Position numbers and translations under genes: made by a program. Shown one piece after another: positions 48,901 to 58,782 of a stretch of DNA of 64,000 bases; the first letter of the stretch is position 1; every line of letters starts with the position of its first letter. Source of the DNA: Pseudoalteromonas citrea (GTDB lineage Bacteria; Pseudomonadota; Gammaproteobacteria; Enterobacterales; Alteromonadaceae); assembly GCF_000238375.3 (NCBI RefSeq), contig NZ_AHBZ03000015.1, positions 434,001-498,000 on the forward strand, in the 5' to 3' direction. The notes under the pieces are model-generated. The model saw only the letters and a program-made list of their open reading frames with translations, made no database searches and was not told the origin of the DNA.

Positions 48901-50079
48901 TATACGATTGGGCGACTGATTCAAGATCGAGGAAATTATGATTTTGATCATCCAGATTACCAAGATGCTAGAGCCAAGATTCTGTGGAGGGTTCATGACT
49001 TGGGCTGGAGCGGATGTAAGTTCAAAGATATTGAGTCAAGAGTAGGCTCTGGCAGATATCACTCAAGAGGTGAGAGAGCCAAAGTAGAGCGATATGGGAA
49101 AAAGTACTCTTGGATCGCTTACTACGAACTAGCAAGTGAATTAGACTGTTTGGGAAAGCTTAAAAAGTGGCATAAAAGGTTTGATGCCGATATTGACCCA
49201 TTCTTCCCAGAACCAATTAAAGAGTCAATAAAGGCTTCCCCAAGGTTCTTAGGGAATACAACAGAATCCTCATCCGAATGGATTTCTACAAGTGAAATTC
49301 CATGTATAGAAAAACTCACGACCAAAGACAACGACTCTGGACAAGCTATATCGTGGGTTTTACTAAAAGGTACAACGACTGAAGAGTCAAAGAGACTCGA
49401 TAGAAACTTTTATTGCTCCATGAGAATGTTTTTTACAAATAAGCAAAATGAAAAGAAGCTTAAAGATTATCTGAACGAAGATAAACAAATGAATTGGCCC
49501 GAACAGCAACAGACTACATATGTGTATTCAGGTGAAATATACGAAAACACTCTAAACGAAGTAGATACGGAGCAAGTCATTCAAATAACAGTGGGAAGTG
49601 AATCAAAAGAAATTGAAACTCCTGAAATAAAATTTGAAGAAGGTGGTTTCAGTATCGGACAGCCTATAAAACGAATAGTTGAGCAGCCTGTATATGACGA
49701 AGTTTCAATTAAATATCCTTTAATTGGATATTATTGGGAAAGACAAGGCGGAGAGTCAATTAACACAAACAGCAATTTATTGGCCCCTTGGTTAGTAAAA
49801 ACACTTTCCTTAAAATTTAACCCTGTAACTCGTATTTATTTAGATAAAGAAGGAAAAGAGGCTGTAAAACAGATCAAAGAAATAGGTGAGGAATCGAGTA
49901 ATAGCGAAGAATTATTCTATTTAAGAGAAGACCTGTTTGAAGAGTTACTGAAACAAGAAAACCTTATCGCTGGATTTAATATATATGGTGAGAGACGGAT
50001 AGCTCGTGTTGATGACCTGCATTCAGAAAAAGAACATGTCGCGTTTAAAGAGTTTCAAAGTTCAATTTTTGTCAAGTAG
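45973..50079 (+). CDS. Nuclease-STAND NTPase (Avs-like) giant protein
   Basis: 1368 aa. The N-terminus has a restriction-endonuclease-like core: FEKLC (E19), PGVEYHL (E46) and GWQCKWF (Q68, K70), matching the E...(E/Q)xK pattern of PD-(D/E)xK/Mrr-type nucleases. Next is a P-loop NTPase of NACHT/STAND type with Walker A ADAGGGKTQ (about 330-338) and Walker B LPIIIDGLNEAEDP (about 402-415). The remaining 900 aa are mostly helical and could be the sensor, as in Avs proteins that recognise phage terminase or portal. Preceded by GGAAGG 6 nt before the ATG and coupled to the radical SAM operon. Role in phage defence is inferred from domain layout. Confidence 0.8.
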   Translation: MLDWQRFSQLAGDETANFEKLCRGIIRRQFGYLGALKELKNQPGVEYHLNLTETNSKLGKAGQSVGWQCKWFQYKANGEFTASAKTQVEHSLKKTKEHLPSIDVWILWTHKTLAKSDQTWFYGLESKYGFKLHLWNEEDLNSLLSGNALDLRHSYFGELALTPEMLSKQHAISVAPIRKRWLHDVHQKTDIEEITRKILGEPSAWKGFVNIAKELTWAIEKIEKALSDDIYKAWKQNLNSFVHICQNLVCSFELFKNTISGEHISYVETLLTDISDKSSTNISQVLRVIRRKNLPLSLVITNAIAAIKDAKKNLKKAVELFTHQLVAVVADAGGGKTQFSAELSSDANDRPAGILLLGRDLKSNFTLDDIAKRISFYSGPIENFEQLIIALDAAGARSGCRLPIIIDGLNEAEDPREWKPLLASAEVQLKNYPNVVLICTLRTGERKRNYPVRLAKKNNSREDFAHKGLPDDCFIIESTGFSEKVTMRAINAYFRHYKIKANPLIAPRSFFRHPLNLKIFCEVTNREAREFVTVTHFPASIYSLFEAQVDHVAQTISSMTNLSINYNADDIEDAIYFLGETIWNEGCRTVPEKEFRQRFQIEAQDWYSDIVNLLSQEGLLFRDQAGRRDFNLTPAYDRMGGYFVAYYLLQKNEKSENLEWLNDDYCKQKLFGEGEEQHELSQDILYALVALFPKYNSDNLWQCVPQEFQNNILELSHLIDANDIDVTTKEAYFKNILDKGLDRNTIEKLEDLKMVADHPFNVYFFDEILTQLSMSDRDLSWSEHIRLHNDDIIEALNYRIDNWRSKKSENSEIDKYRALSISWLLTSTSIELRDKASEALFYFGIRYPATLLELTSNKLSVNDPYVIERMLGVAYGVVGTLITHERESQAIADFSNMLYKRIFSDEADVQLVHLFSREYASQTIQITHKHLSSAITTTQALKSSYPFSSMVSIAWGKMNVKDLASGESPFRMDFENYTIGRLIQDRGNYDFDHPDYQDARAKILWRVHDLGWSGCKFKDIESRVGSGRYHSRGERAKVERYGKKYSWIAYYELASELDCLGKLKKWHKRFDADIDPFFPEPIKESIKASPRFLGNTTESSSEWISTSEIPCIEKLTTKDNDSGQAISWVLLKGTTTEESKRLDRNFYCSMRMFFTNKQNEKKLKDYLNEDKQMNWPEQQQTTYVYSGEIYENTLNEVDTEQVIQITVGSESKEIETPEIKFEEGGFSIGQPIKRIVEQPVYDEVSIKYPLIGYYWERQGGESINTNSNLLAPWLVKTLSLKFNPVTRIYLDKEGKEAVKQIKEIGEESSNSEELFYLREDLFEELLKQENLIAGFNIYGERRIARVDDLHSEKEHVAFKEFQSSIFVK

Positions 50080-50095
50080 CTCCATCTTTTATGGA

Positions 50096-50133
50096 TTCTA
50101 ACAGACTATGTCAAACACCATAGTCTGTTAGAA
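50096..50133. terminator. Long perfect hairpin after the STAND gene
   Basis: 15-bp perfect arms TTCTAACAGACTATG / CATAGTCTGTTAGAA around an 8-nt loop, 17 bp after the stop. There is no T-tract, so it may be an mRNA-stabilising or factor-dependent structure rather than a classic terminator. The rest of the gap to 50289 shows nothing recognisable. Confidence 0.5.
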
Positions 50134-50515
50134 CGACCATTTGTCTACACCAATTCAACAGCCTCTGTTTTCAACCTTCAAAGCTAATATTAATTTATAA
50201 AAGTCAGAATTAGATCCACGCTTTCAATATGTTTTTAACCACAAATTTCCTAATATTAAACTTTACTGCAAATAGAGTAGAGGTGACTTATGGATACTAT
50301 AGTTTGTGATTGGCAAATCGTGACAGTTAAAGATAACGATCATAATATCGGTCAAGTTTTGTGGGGCATCTGTGTTGAAGATAAATCTTTTAGATTTGGC
50401 AACGGTGACTATATCTGCACCTCAAAATTGGTTGAAATAAAGCCTAAGAAAAACCTGATAAAAACAGCAAGCGGCAGTATCTACAAAGTAGTAGGTGAAG
50501 GTAAAAAAGTTACCG

Positions 50516-51822
50516 GAGCCTGTAATTTAAATTGTGTATCTGCTTATAATTAAGCCAGTAATGGCTGAGGATAAGCAATATGGATAAGAAAGCTCTAGAA
50601 GCCTTCGCTCGCGAAGCAGCTAAGTCGATTAAGACTCCTTCTGATCTTGATGACTTTAGGAAAATGTTAACCAAGGTGACGGTTGAGACAGCCTTAAATG
50701 CTGAACTTAATGAGCACCTCGGTTACGAAAAAAACTCACCAACTAACGATAGTAACAGTCGAAATGGCTACTCATCTAAACGCCTAATTACAGACGATGG
50801 TGAGATCCAGTTAGAAGTCCCTCGTGACCGTGACGCGTCCTTTGAACCCAAGCTTGTTCGTAAACATCAAACCCGATTTCAATCGATGGACGACAAGATC
50901 TTAAGCCTATATGCCAAAGGAATGACCACCCGTGAAATCGTCGCAACATTCAAAAAAATGTACGATGCGGATATCTCCGCCAGTCTAATATCTAAAGTTA
51001 CAGATGCTGTTTTAGAACAAGTGGTTGAGTGGCAATCTCGCCCGCTTGATACGGTCTATCCCATCGTTTATCTCGATTGCATCGTCGTGAAAGTACGCCA
51101 GAATAAACAGGTTATCAACAAAGCCATTTATCTCGCACTTGGCGTAAATATGGAAGGTCAGAAAGAACTTCTTGGGATGTGGATGTCCGAAACCGAAGGA
51201 GCGAAGTTCTGGCTTAGCGTGCTCACCGAACTTCAAAATCGAGGCGTGAATGATATCCTCATCGCGTGTGTAGATGGCCTGAAGGGCTTTCCTGATGCCA
51301 TCAACGCTGTTTATCCAAAAACTCAAATTCAGCTCTGTATCGTACACATGGTGCGAAACTCAATGAAATACGTCCCATGGAAAGACTACAAGGCAATTAC
51401 CGCTGACTTAAAAGAAATCTATCAAGCAACAACGGAAGATGAAGCCCTGTTGGCGTTAGAGCACTTTGGTGATAAATGGGATGAAAAGTACCCTCAAATC
51501 AGCCGCTCCTGGACGGCTCATTGGGATAATCTCAATACTCTATTTAGCTACCCTCAAGATATTCGTAAAGCTATCTACACGACAAATGCTATTGAATCTC
51601 TGAACAGTGTGATCAGAAAAGCGACCAAGAAACGTAAACTGTTCCCGACAGATGAATCCGCTAGCAAGGTGGTGTACTTAGCGATAATGGATGCTTCCAA
51701 GAGGTGGACAATGCCTATTCATAACTGGAAGCAAGCTCTAAACCGTTTTATGATTATGTTTGAAGACCGACTAACTGAATACTTGTAACTAAGAGCAGTT
51801 ACACAGAATTATTTACAGGGTC
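50516..51822 (+). mobile_element. IS256-family insertion sequence
   Basis: 1307 bp. Left end starts GAGCCTGTAATTTAAATTGT and right end is the complement of GACCCTGTAAATAATTCTGT (about 22 of 30 positions match). Flanked by perfect 8-bp duplications AGTTACCG (50508-50515 and 51823-51830), the IS256-family size. One transposase gene. Confidence 0.95.
50580..51788 (+). CDS. IS256-family (Mutator-type) transposase
   Basis: 402 aa, full length. DDE residues: D in VYLDCIVVKVR, D in IACVDGLKGFPDAI, E in YTTNAIESLNSVIRK. LCIVHMVRNSMKYVPWKDYK is the family's C/H-containing signature. Intact, so the element could be active. Confidence 0.96.
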   Translation: MDKKALEAFAREAAKSIKTPSDLDDFRKMLTKVTVETALNAELNEHLGYEKNSPTNDSNSRNGYSSKRLITDDGEIQLEVPRDRDASFEPKLVRKHQTRFQSMDDKILSLYAKGMTTREIVATFKKMYDADISASLISKVTDAVLEQVVEWQSRPLDTVYPIVYLDCIVVKVRQNKQVINKAIYLALGVNMEGQKELLGMWMSETEGAKFWLSVLTELQNRGVNDILIACVDGLKGFPDAINAVYPKTQIQLCIVHMVRNSMKYVPWKDYKAITADLKEIYQATTEDEALLALEHFGDKWDEKYPQISRSWTAHWDNLNTLFSYPQDIRKAIYTTNAIESLNSVIRKATKKRKLFPTDESASKVVYLAIMDASKRWTMPIHNWKQALNRFMIMFEDRLTEYL

Positions 51823-52056
51823 AGTTACCGTTGAACTCTGTGATTTTGAATTACTTCGCAGTGGTTTCAGCCCTGAGCAAATACTTTCATTGAAAACCGC
51901 AACACGTCAGCATTAACATAAAACTGTATGTTGCGGCAGCTATTCCATAGACAATAACACGTCTTTACTTATGGCAAGCTATAGTTATATCTGTTTAATA
52001 AAAGCTAGTGCTTATTTAATTCTGAAAGTGCCTGTTTACATTCTGAGCTACTAACA

Positions 52057-53256
52057 CTAACACATCTGCCCTGCGGCAAAGCCACAGCTCCACGCATATT
52101 GGAAGTTATAGCCTCCCAACCAGCCTGTTACATCGGTTACTTCGCCAATAAAATATAGGCCTTGCGCTTTTTTGGCTTCAAAGGTTTTTGAGCTGAGTTC
52201 ATCCGTGTCCACGCCGCCTAAGGTTACTTCAGCGGTGCGGTAGCCTTCGGTGCCATTGGGTTTGATGGTCCAATTATGAATATAAGTGGCAACGGCCTCT
52301 ATTTCTCTGTGACTTAACTGGTTAAGTGCTTTGTCTGGAATGGCGTCTTCAGTAATTAAAATTTCAATAAAACGTTTTGGCAATAGGGTACTTAAACTAT
52401 TTTTAAGCGATTTACTGCCCTGCTCCGCGCGCCATTGATGAAGGGTGTCTGACAAGTTTAATTCGGGCAGTAAGTCAATCGTAACGACCTGACCTGCTCG
52501 CCAAAATGATGAGATCTGTAACACGGCGGGACCTGATAAGCCTCGGTGAGTAAACAAAATATTCTCTTTAAACTCAGTGCCGTCTTCACTGCTTACGTTA
52601 CACGCGATGCTCACGCCTGATAGCCCTTCAAATCGTGCTTTATCATGATCATGCAAAGTAAATGGCACCAGTGCCGCCATTGTTGGTAATACATTTAAGC
52701 CAAACTGCTCGGCGATTTTATACCCTATCGGCGTTGCGCCTAGTTTTGGCATAGTTAATCCACCGGCGGCAACCACCAATGACGCACATTTAAATTGCTG
52801 CTCTGAGGTTGTCACAACATAACCACCTTCTGCCGCTGCCACAACGTTCAACACTTCACTCCGTAAAAAATGTTCAACACCCGCCCATTCGCATTCTGTC
52901 ATTAAAATATCAACAATGTCTTGGGCACTGTTATCACAAAAAAGCTGACCCAAAGTTTTATGGTGATAGGCCAAGCCGTGACGGTCTACTAACTCAATAA
53001 AGTCATGCTGGGTATAGCGGCTTAAGCACGATTTAACAAAGTGTGGATTGGCACATAAATAGTTGCTGGGTGACGCCTCTTCATTGGTGAAATTACACCG
53101 TCCACCACCACTGATCAAAATTTTACGACCAGGCTTTTTACCCATATCAACAACAGCGACTTTTCGGCCTCGATAGCCAGCCTGCGCGGCACACATTAAC
53201 CCAGCAGCTCCGGCACCAATCACAACAACATCAAATTGCAGCACACTTTTACTCAT
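52057..53256 (-). CDS. NAD(P)/FAD-dependent oxidoreductase, HI0933/YhiN family
   Basis: 399 aa from the ATG at 53256, chosen because FDVVVIGAGAAGLMCA follows within ten residues; an upstream in-frame start at 53286 adds ten unconserved residues. Rossmann FAD motif GxGxxG at the N-terminus, KPGRKILISGGGRCNFTN (the family hallmark) and the C-terminal second FAD motif GLYFIGEVTDVTGWLGGYNFQ. Physiological substrate of this family is not established. It marks the return to core-like chromosome to the right of the island. Confidence 0.88.
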   Translation of the reverse strand: MSKSVLQFDVVVIGAGAAGLMCAAQAGYRGRKVAVVDMGKKPGRKILISGGGRCNFTNEEASPSNYLCANPHFVKSCLSRYTQHDFIELVDRHGLAYHHKTLGQLFCDNSAQDIVDILMTECEWAGVEHFLRSEVLNVVAAAEGGYVVTTSEQQFKCASLVVAAGGLTMPKLGATPIGYKIAEQFGLNVLPTMAALVPFTLHDHDKARFEGLSGVSIACNVSSEDGTEFKENILFTHRGLSGPAVLQISSFWRAGQVVTIDLLPELNLSDTLHQWRAEQGSKSLKNSLSTLLPKRFIEILITEDAIPDKALNQLSHREIEAVATYIHNWTIKPNGTEGYRTAEVTLGGVDTDELSSKTFEAKKAQGLYFIGEVTDVTGWLGGYNFQYAWSCGFAAGQMC

Positions 53257-53599
53257 CAAAATAAATTTATGCGCGCATTGTAACAAAATTGCACTCGTAG
53301 CAAAATTACTTGCTCAAACTCCGGCCAAAAAAGCATATTCTCACTAAAATGTGAATTTATTTCATCTTGTTTACATTCATTTACACTGCTGTGCACACTG
53401 ATTTACAGAATAAATAATTTTTATAAATGTAATAAAAACATAATACTAGGGCGTTTTTTGCACAGCTTGGACGGCTCCTTATAACAAAAACAATAGTGCA
53501 CATAACAAAACAACACTTTAAAAAAAATAACTTTAATTTTACCTTCGTTAACCTTCTTGCAAATAAGAAGCATCAACAAAAACAAGGTAGGGGAAATTA
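53257..53599. other. Intergenic region upstream of the S8 protease
   Basis: About 340 bp between divergently placed genes. AT-rich, with TGTGAATTTATTTCAT near 53350 as a weak half-CRP-like element and short repeats of TTTACA. It must hold the protease promoter. No gene or RNA recognised. Confidence 0.4.
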
Positions 53600-55726
53600 A
53601 TGACAACAACAAAATTAAAATTAGGTGCAATTTCACTGGCAGTGACGGCAGCATTTACGGCACACAGTGCGCTAGCAACAAATAACAATATTAACTTTGC
53701 GCAAACCGCTGTGAAAATGCAAAACCAAGCAACCCTCGGTACTCAGTTCATCATAAAATATAAAGAAAACAACGAACAAATGATGACTTTATCGACCGAG
53801 CAAATGTCTGACGCGAATGTACAGCAACGCGCTCAGGGGTTTGTTCAAACATTTAAAAGCCAAAAATCGACTGTTTCAACGCACTATGTGCGACCAATGG
53901 CGCTGGCAAACCACCACGTTATGCGGGTAAATAAAAAACTAACAACCCTTGAAGCAAACGCGTTAATGCAAGAAATCGTTGAGTCGGGTAATGTTGAATA
54001 CATTGAAATAGACCAAATGCTCCAGCCATTTGCCACACCTAACGATCCGCGTTATTCAGATCAATGGCATTATTTTGAAGCCAATGGCGGTTTGAACTTA
54101 CCGACTGCTTGGGATAGTGCGACAGGTGCAGGTGTAACGGTTGCTGTACTTGATACAGGCTATCGCCCACACGTAGATTTAAACGCGAATATTTTACCTG
54201 GCTACGACATGATCTCTAACTTACAAGTCGCGAACGATGGTGGCTTACGTGATAATGACGCACGAGATCCGGGTGACTCAACAACACGCGGCGAGTGTGG
54301 TACAGACGCGCAAGGCAACCCAGTACCAAGTTCAGACAGAGATTCAAGTTGGCATGGTACTCATGTTGCAGGTACTGTTGCTGCGGTAACGAATAATGGC
54401 GAAGGTATTGCAGGTGTTGCATACGATTCTCAAGTCGTACCTGTCCGTGTCCTTGGTAAATGTGGTGGTTTAACCTCTGATATTGCTGATGGCATTATCT
54501 GGGCATCTGGTGGAAGTGTTGCTGGCGTACCGGCGAATGCCAATGCCGCTGATGTTATTAATATGAGTTTAGGTGGCGGCGGTGCATGTAGTGCAACGAC
54601 GCAAAATGCGATTAACCAAGCGCGAAATAATGGCTCTGTCATTGTTATCGCAGCAGGTAATGACAACGATAATGCTAACAACTACAACCCTGGTAACTGT
54701 AATGGTGTCGTGAATGTTGCATCCGTTGGCCGTAACGGCGGCCGAGCTTACTATTCAAACTATGGTACCTCTATTGATGTAGCAGCACCGGGTGGCGCAC
54801 AAAGCTTTGCCAATGACTCTGAAGGGGTTTTATCTACGCACAACTCAGGTAGCACGGGACCTGTATCTGATAGCTACCATTACTCGCAGGGTACTTCAAT
54901 GGCGGCCCCTCATGTGGCAGGTGTTGCTGCATTGATCAAGCAAGCAAAACCCAATGCAACACCTGATGAAATTGAGACTATCCTAAAAGATACCACTCGT
55001 AGCTTCCCAGCAACGTGTAACAACTGTGGTACTGGTATTGTTGATGCCGCAGCGGCTGTAGCGCAAGCGACAGGCACACCGCCACCGACTGGCGATGACA
55101 ACGTGTTAACTGATGGCGTTGCGAAAAGTGGCTTAAGTGCAGTAAAAGATAACCAAGCGTTCTATACACTTGAAGTTCCTGCTGGCGCAACTAAAGTCAG
55201 CTTTACTACATCTGGTGGTTCAGGCGATGTTGACCTTTACGTACAAGCAGGCACAAAGCCAACCACAAGCAGCCATGCATGTAAGTCTGAGCAATCATCG
55301 ACCAGCGAAGTGTGTGAAATTGATAATCCTACAGCGGGTACTTATCATGTGCTATTAAGTGCCTATTCTGCATATTCTGGGGTGAGCTTAACAGGTGAAG
55401 TCACAACGGGTGGCGGTACAACGCAACCAGGCGGTGGCTCACAAAGCAACCTAGCAGCCTCAAGAAATCAGTGGTTACACTACACCATTGATGTACCTGC
55501 AGGCATGAGTAGCTTTACGGTAACGACATCAGGTGGTACAGGTGATGCAGACTTATACGTCACTCAAGGTTCACGCCCAACAAGCAGCAGCTATGATTGC
55601 CGTTCATGGAATTCAGGCAACGCTGAAACATGTACGTTTAATGCGCCAGCTGCAGGCACATGGCATTTAAGCCTTAATGCATATGCTACTTTCTCTGGTG
55701 TTACACTCAATGCTGAGTATAAGTAA
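53600..55726 (+). CDS. Secreted subtilisin-like S8 protease with two PPC domains
   Basis: 708 aa. Signal peptide 1-26 (cleavage after HSALA). I9-type propeptide about 45-145. Catalytic S8 domain about 165-490 with D185 (VAVLDTGYRPHVDL), H252 (WHGTHVAGT), oxyanion N354 (AAGND) and S433 (GTSMAAPHVAG). Two C-terminal pre-peptidase (PPC) beta domains at about 515-605 and 620-708, each with GD(V/A)DLYV. Similar extracellular alkaline proteases are common in Pseudoalteromonas and Alteromonas. RBS AGGGGA 9 nt before the ATG. Followed by a strong terminator. Confidence 0.95.
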   Translation: MTTTKLKLGAISLAVTAAFTAHSALATNNNINFAQTAVKMQNQATLGTQFIIKYKENNEQMMTLSTEQMSDANVQQRAQGFVQTFKSQKSTVSTHYVRPMALANHHVMRVNKKLTTLEANALMQEIVESGNVEYIEIDQMLQPFATPNDPRYSDQWHYFEANGGLNLPTAWDSATGAGVTVAVLDTGYRPHVDLNANILPGYDMISNLQVANDGGLRDNDARDPGDSTTRGECGTDAQGNPVPSSDRDSSWHGTHVAGTVAAVTNNGEGIAGVAYDSQVVPVRVLGKCGGLTSDIADGIIWASGGSVAGVPANANAADVINMSLGGGGACSATTQNAINQARNNGSVIVIAAGNDNDNANNYNPGNCNGVVNVASVGRNGGRAYYSNYGTSIDVAAPGGAQSFANDSEGVLSTHNSGSTGPVSDSYHYSQGTSMAAPHVAGVAALIKQAKPNATPDEIETILKDTTRSFPATCNNCGTGIVDAAAAVAQATGTPPPTGDDNVLTDGVAKSGLSAVKDNQAFYTLEVPAGATKVSFTTSGGSGDVDLYVQAGTKPTTSSHACKSEQSSTSEVCEIDNPTAGTYHVLLSAYSAYSGVSLTGEVTTGGGTTQPGGGSQSNLAASRNQWLHYTIDVPAGMSSFTVTTSGGTGDADLYVTQGSRPTSSSYDCRSWNSGNAETCTFNAPAAGTWHLSLNAYATFSGVTLNAEYK

Positions 55727-55776
55727 CTTATAAAATTTAAATACTTCTATAAGTAACAACTCCCATTCCCTGGGAC

Positions 55777-55805
55777 AGGCTGAAGCAATTACTTCAGCCT
55801 TTTTG
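55777..55805 (+). terminator. Rho-independent terminator after the S8 protease
   Basis: Stem AGGCTGAAG / CTTCAGCCT, loop CAATTA, then TTTTG. Confidence 0.85.
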
Positions 55806-55846
55806 TTTATCATGACGCAGCCTAAGCTCATCTTAAGATAATGAAT

Positions 55847-57778
55847 TTACACTAAACCTAAACTCGTTCTAATACGTTGCATCTGTTCTTGTAACTGCCC
55901 TTGAATATCCGTTATTTGCTGACCCGAACCATTTACCTGCTGCTTCATTTGTGACATTGCAATGCTAAAGTTATCTAATAACCCGCTTTGCTGTTGTGCA
56001 AGTTCCATAGCATTATCTGCGACGTGATTAGCACTTTGTGCGCTGGTCGCTACGCCTTCTGAATTACGTTTAAGCTCATGAGCGTGAGAGGTTTGCAACT
56101 GCGCATCTTCTGCCAATGCTGATATTTGCGTTGATACTTTCTCAGAGTTCTCACCTAACACGCTCAATTGCTGATTAATGTCTGACAATGAGTCTTGAGT
56201 TTGCTGAGCGAGCTTTCTCACTTCATCAGCCACTACAGCAAAACCACGGCCATGCTCTCCCGCTCTGGCCGACTCAATCGCGGCGTTTAGTGCTAGCAAA
56301 TTTGTTTGCTCAGCAATAGTGCGGATCATTTCAATCACTTTCCCTACATCAGATACGCCGTTTAGTAACTCATTTAAACTGGCTAACCCTTGCTCAACAC
56401 GACTTTGCGTTTCAGAGCTTGCGCTGAGCATGGCATCAGCAAACTGCACACTTTGCATCATGGCTTTGTGCGTGCTGCTGGCATTATCAGAGACTTGCGT
56501 ATTTATATCATTCACCTCACCGCCCATTGCTTTAATTGTTACCAGCATGGTTTCGGTCTGCTCAACCTGATCATATGTGGTGTCTGACTGGCGGCCTATT
56601 TGTGCAAGGTTATTACTCATTTGCTGCATAAAATCGTTGATCACTTCTAACATATGCGAGCGTTCTTGCGCTTCGTTACGCTGTTGGTCAATTAATTGAT
56701 TAAAGTAGGTCGCTATTTCGCCCAGTTCTGTGTTGGCATTTTTACTATGAATATTTTTTAATTCCTTACTTTCAATCAAATCCGCAAAACCATCACGTAA
56801 TTGGCGTAAAGGCGTCAAGACCTGATTAAACTGCATCACATACACACCAACCGCCAGTATCACTAATAGACCTATTGCAACACCAAATATTAATAGTACT
56901 TGCTCTTTTAGCTCGCTCTGCTCATTTTTCAACGCTTGCTCCGCGCTTAGCATGATATCTGCAACACGCTTAATATCAGCGCGTAAGGCATCCATCCCTT
57001 GTTGTCTTTGTTTAGCTTGAACCAGAGTACTTTGTAAGTCGCGATCAAAGCGCTTTGGCCAACTCACAAGTTCTGCTTTTATTTCTTCCGCCAAGTCTTC
57101 AGCTTCTGCGCCAAAAAATAACTCGTCTTCATCGACCTCTGACATTACACCTAAATTTTCGAGATCTTCTAATTTGCGTGCCAAAGTCTTTAAACTATTA
57201 ATGGTTTGCTGCAAGCTCGCTTCTGTCGATGGGTCAAAGTGGGCATTAAGCTGATAGGTATAAATGCCCAAGTTACTGACTTGAGCATAATAATCTGATG
57301 TCAGTGAAAAGTACTGTGCACTCAAGGAATGTGGTTGCGCTTTTAATGTATAGCTAATTAGTGACGATGCAGACCCAGCCATTTGTCTCAGTGCATTGTC
57401 TAATAATGCCATTTCATTGCCTGATAGCTTGCCTAATGCACGATATTTACCGTTAATATCGGCATCGAGCATATCTAGTTGCTCGCTAATATGCGTCCCT
57501 ACACTTTCAGGGAGTATAGAGAGGCTTTCAGATTTAATTTCACCAATAATCTGTGAGGACTGCCCTAAATACTGGCTGTCTCCTGCTTTTAGGTAGCTTT
57601 CAATACTGTCTTCTAAATCAATTAAGATGGTATTTTTCAATTGTGTATACGCAGTATTTTGCGTATCAAGGGTACTCAGTACATTTGACGCCCAAAACAG
57701 CACACCCGCCAAAAAGACACTGGCCAATGCCAATAATATTGCTAATAATCGAGTAAATGAAGATACACGCATGGTCAC
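55847..57778 (-). CDS. Methyl-accepting chemotaxis protein
   Basis: 643 aa. Membrane helix about 11-33, a periplasmic helical ligand-binding region (about 35-295), second helix about 295-317 ([20 protein letters not shown]), HAMP domain about 318-372 and signalling domain about 400-643 with the conserved tip [36 protein letters not shown] (present near residues 490-530). Feeds CheA/CheW. Ligand unknown. Stands alone. Confidence 0.93.
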   Translation of the reverse strand: MTMRVSSFTRLLAILLALASVFLAGVLFWASNVLSTLDTQNTAYTQLKNTILIDLEDSIESYLKAGDSQYLGQSSQIIGEIKSESLSILPESVGTHISEQLDMLDADINGKYRALGKLSGNEMALLDNALRQMAGSASSLISYTLKAQPHSLSAQYFSLTSDYYAQVSNLGIYTYQLNAHFDPSTEASLQQTINSLKTLARKLEDLENLGVMSEVDEDELFFGAEAEDLAEEIKAELVSWPKRFDRDLQSTLVQAKQRQQGMDALRADIKRVADIMLSAEQALKNEQSELKEQVLLIFGVAIGLLVILAVGVYVMQFNQVLTPLRQLRDGFADLIESKELKNIHSKNANTELGEIATYFNQLIDQQRNEAQERSHMLEVINDFMQQMSNNLAQIGRQSDTTYDQVEQTETMLVTIKAMGGEVNDINTQVSDNASSTHKAMMQSVQFADAMLSASSETQSRVEQGLASLNELLNGVSDVGKVIEMIRTIAEQTNLLALNAAIESARAGEHGRGFAVVADEVRKLAQQTQDSLSDINQQLSVLGENSEKVSTQISALAEDAQLQTSHAHELKRNSEGVATSAQSANHVADNAMELAQQQSGLLDNFSIAMSQMKQQVNGSGQQITDIQGQLQEQMQRIRTSLGLV

Positions 57779-57911
57779 ACCCTAATAATAAAAAGCGTGG
57801 GTAGACTATTAACCTTTTATGACAATTTAATGTAATTTGTTTGTTTCATATGCAGCAACAGATAAAAACATCCTTTCTTCGTACCTTTTATCTGTATTTT
57901 ACCCAATTAAG

Positions 57912-58682
57912 CTACTTCATGGCTGACTTCACATACACATCAAAGCGGTTTTTCTTGGTGGTGATCTGCATGCTTGGCTTTTTATCGTTCAAAAAAGGTG
58001 CATAGTCAGGACGTTTAACCACGACCCGTTTGCTAGCAAGCGCGTAAGCAAAGTCAAATAGCCCATCCGCGTCGTGATCATCCCCAACCAAGGTTTGAAA
58101 CACGCGCATCTCTTTTTTTACTAATGCCGATTTCTCACGGTGTGGAAACATAGGATCTAAGTAAACTACATCAGGCTGGCAGATTGTCGATGCTAACAAT
58201 TCGTGACTAGAGCCAAATGCCATCGCCATATTGCTTTGCATCCAAGCGCCTATATCTGCATCTTGATAGGCCCGTTGTAGTCCGTCGAATAGAAGCGCCG
58301 CGACGACTGGATGTCGTTCATGTAATGTTACTTGGCAGCCAAGTGAAGCTAATACAAATGCATCTCTTCCAAGCCCTGCTGTTGCATCTAAAACATGAGG
58401 GGTAGCCCCTTTATTTAAGCCAACGGCTTTAGCAATCGCTTGACCTTTTCCACCACCAAACTTGCGACGATGCGCACTTGCTCCGGTGACAAAATCAACT
58501 TGGATTGCGCCTAATTTAGGCTCATCACTTTTAAATAGCTGAAGCCCTAATTGGTCATATATTAATTTAAAGTCTTTACCTTGCGCATGGTTTTGCGCCC
58601 ATACAGGCAAAGCAAATTTTTGTTCAATTTGATCTAAGTAAGGACGGTTTTCTGGAAAGGGGGTGTGAATAACCAACTGCAA
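57912..58682 (-). CDS. rsmJ: 16S rRNA (guanine1516-N2)-methyltransferase RsmJ
   Basis: 256 aa. [20 protein letters not shown] and [20 protein letters not shown] (SAM-binding motif I), then [20 protein letters not shown] (catalytic DPMFP) are specific to RsmJ/YhiQ. It methylates G1516 of 16S rRNA. In E. coli rsmJ follows prlC; here prlC is nearby with one response regulator gene in between. Confidence 0.95.
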   Translation of the reverse strand: MQLVIHTPFPENRPYLDQIEQKFALPVWAQNHAQGKDFKLIYDQLGLQLFKSDEPKLGAIQVDFVTGASAHRRKFGGGKGQAIAKAVGLNKGATPHVLDATAGLGRDAFVLASLGCQVTLHERHPVVAALLFDGLQRAYQDADIGAWMQSNMAMAFGSSHELLASTICQPDVVYLDPMFPHREKSALVKKEMRVFQTLVGDDHDADGLFDFAYALASKRVVVKRPDYAPFLNDKKPSMQITTKKNRFDVYVKSAMK

Positions 58683-58782
58683 GCTCCTAAAATTATAGCC
58701 TTCACAGTATATCTAATCAGTAATCCACACGACATAAAAACTTACTTGATAGGGCAAAGTTAGTTATGTTTACGATATATGA

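Larger units (their letters stand above)
50290..51916 (+). pseudogene. Small gene (103 codons) interrupted by an IS256-family element
   Basis: The first 226 nt (50290-50515) encode MDTIVCDWQIVTVKDNDHNI... to VGEGKKVT. After the IS, 51831-51916 continue in frame as VELCDFELLRSGFSPEQILS... to a TAA at 51916. Removing the IS and one AGTTACCG copy gives 312 bp, 103 aa plus stop. Residues such as VLWGICVED and FGNGDYICTS suggest a small conserved bacterial family that I cannot name. Good RBS context (AGAGGTG). Reading straight into the IS gives an 87-aa chimera whose last 12 or so residues come from the IS end. Confidence 0.8.

Noticed and set aside
50096-50133. Integron attC site
   Set aside because: The arms do not give the RYYYAAC / GTTRRRY core sites, the structure is perfectly paired without extrahelical bases, and no integrase is in the window.
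53340-53370. CRP binding site before the S8 protease
   Set aside because: Only one half (TGTGA) matches; the second half does not fit the consensus.
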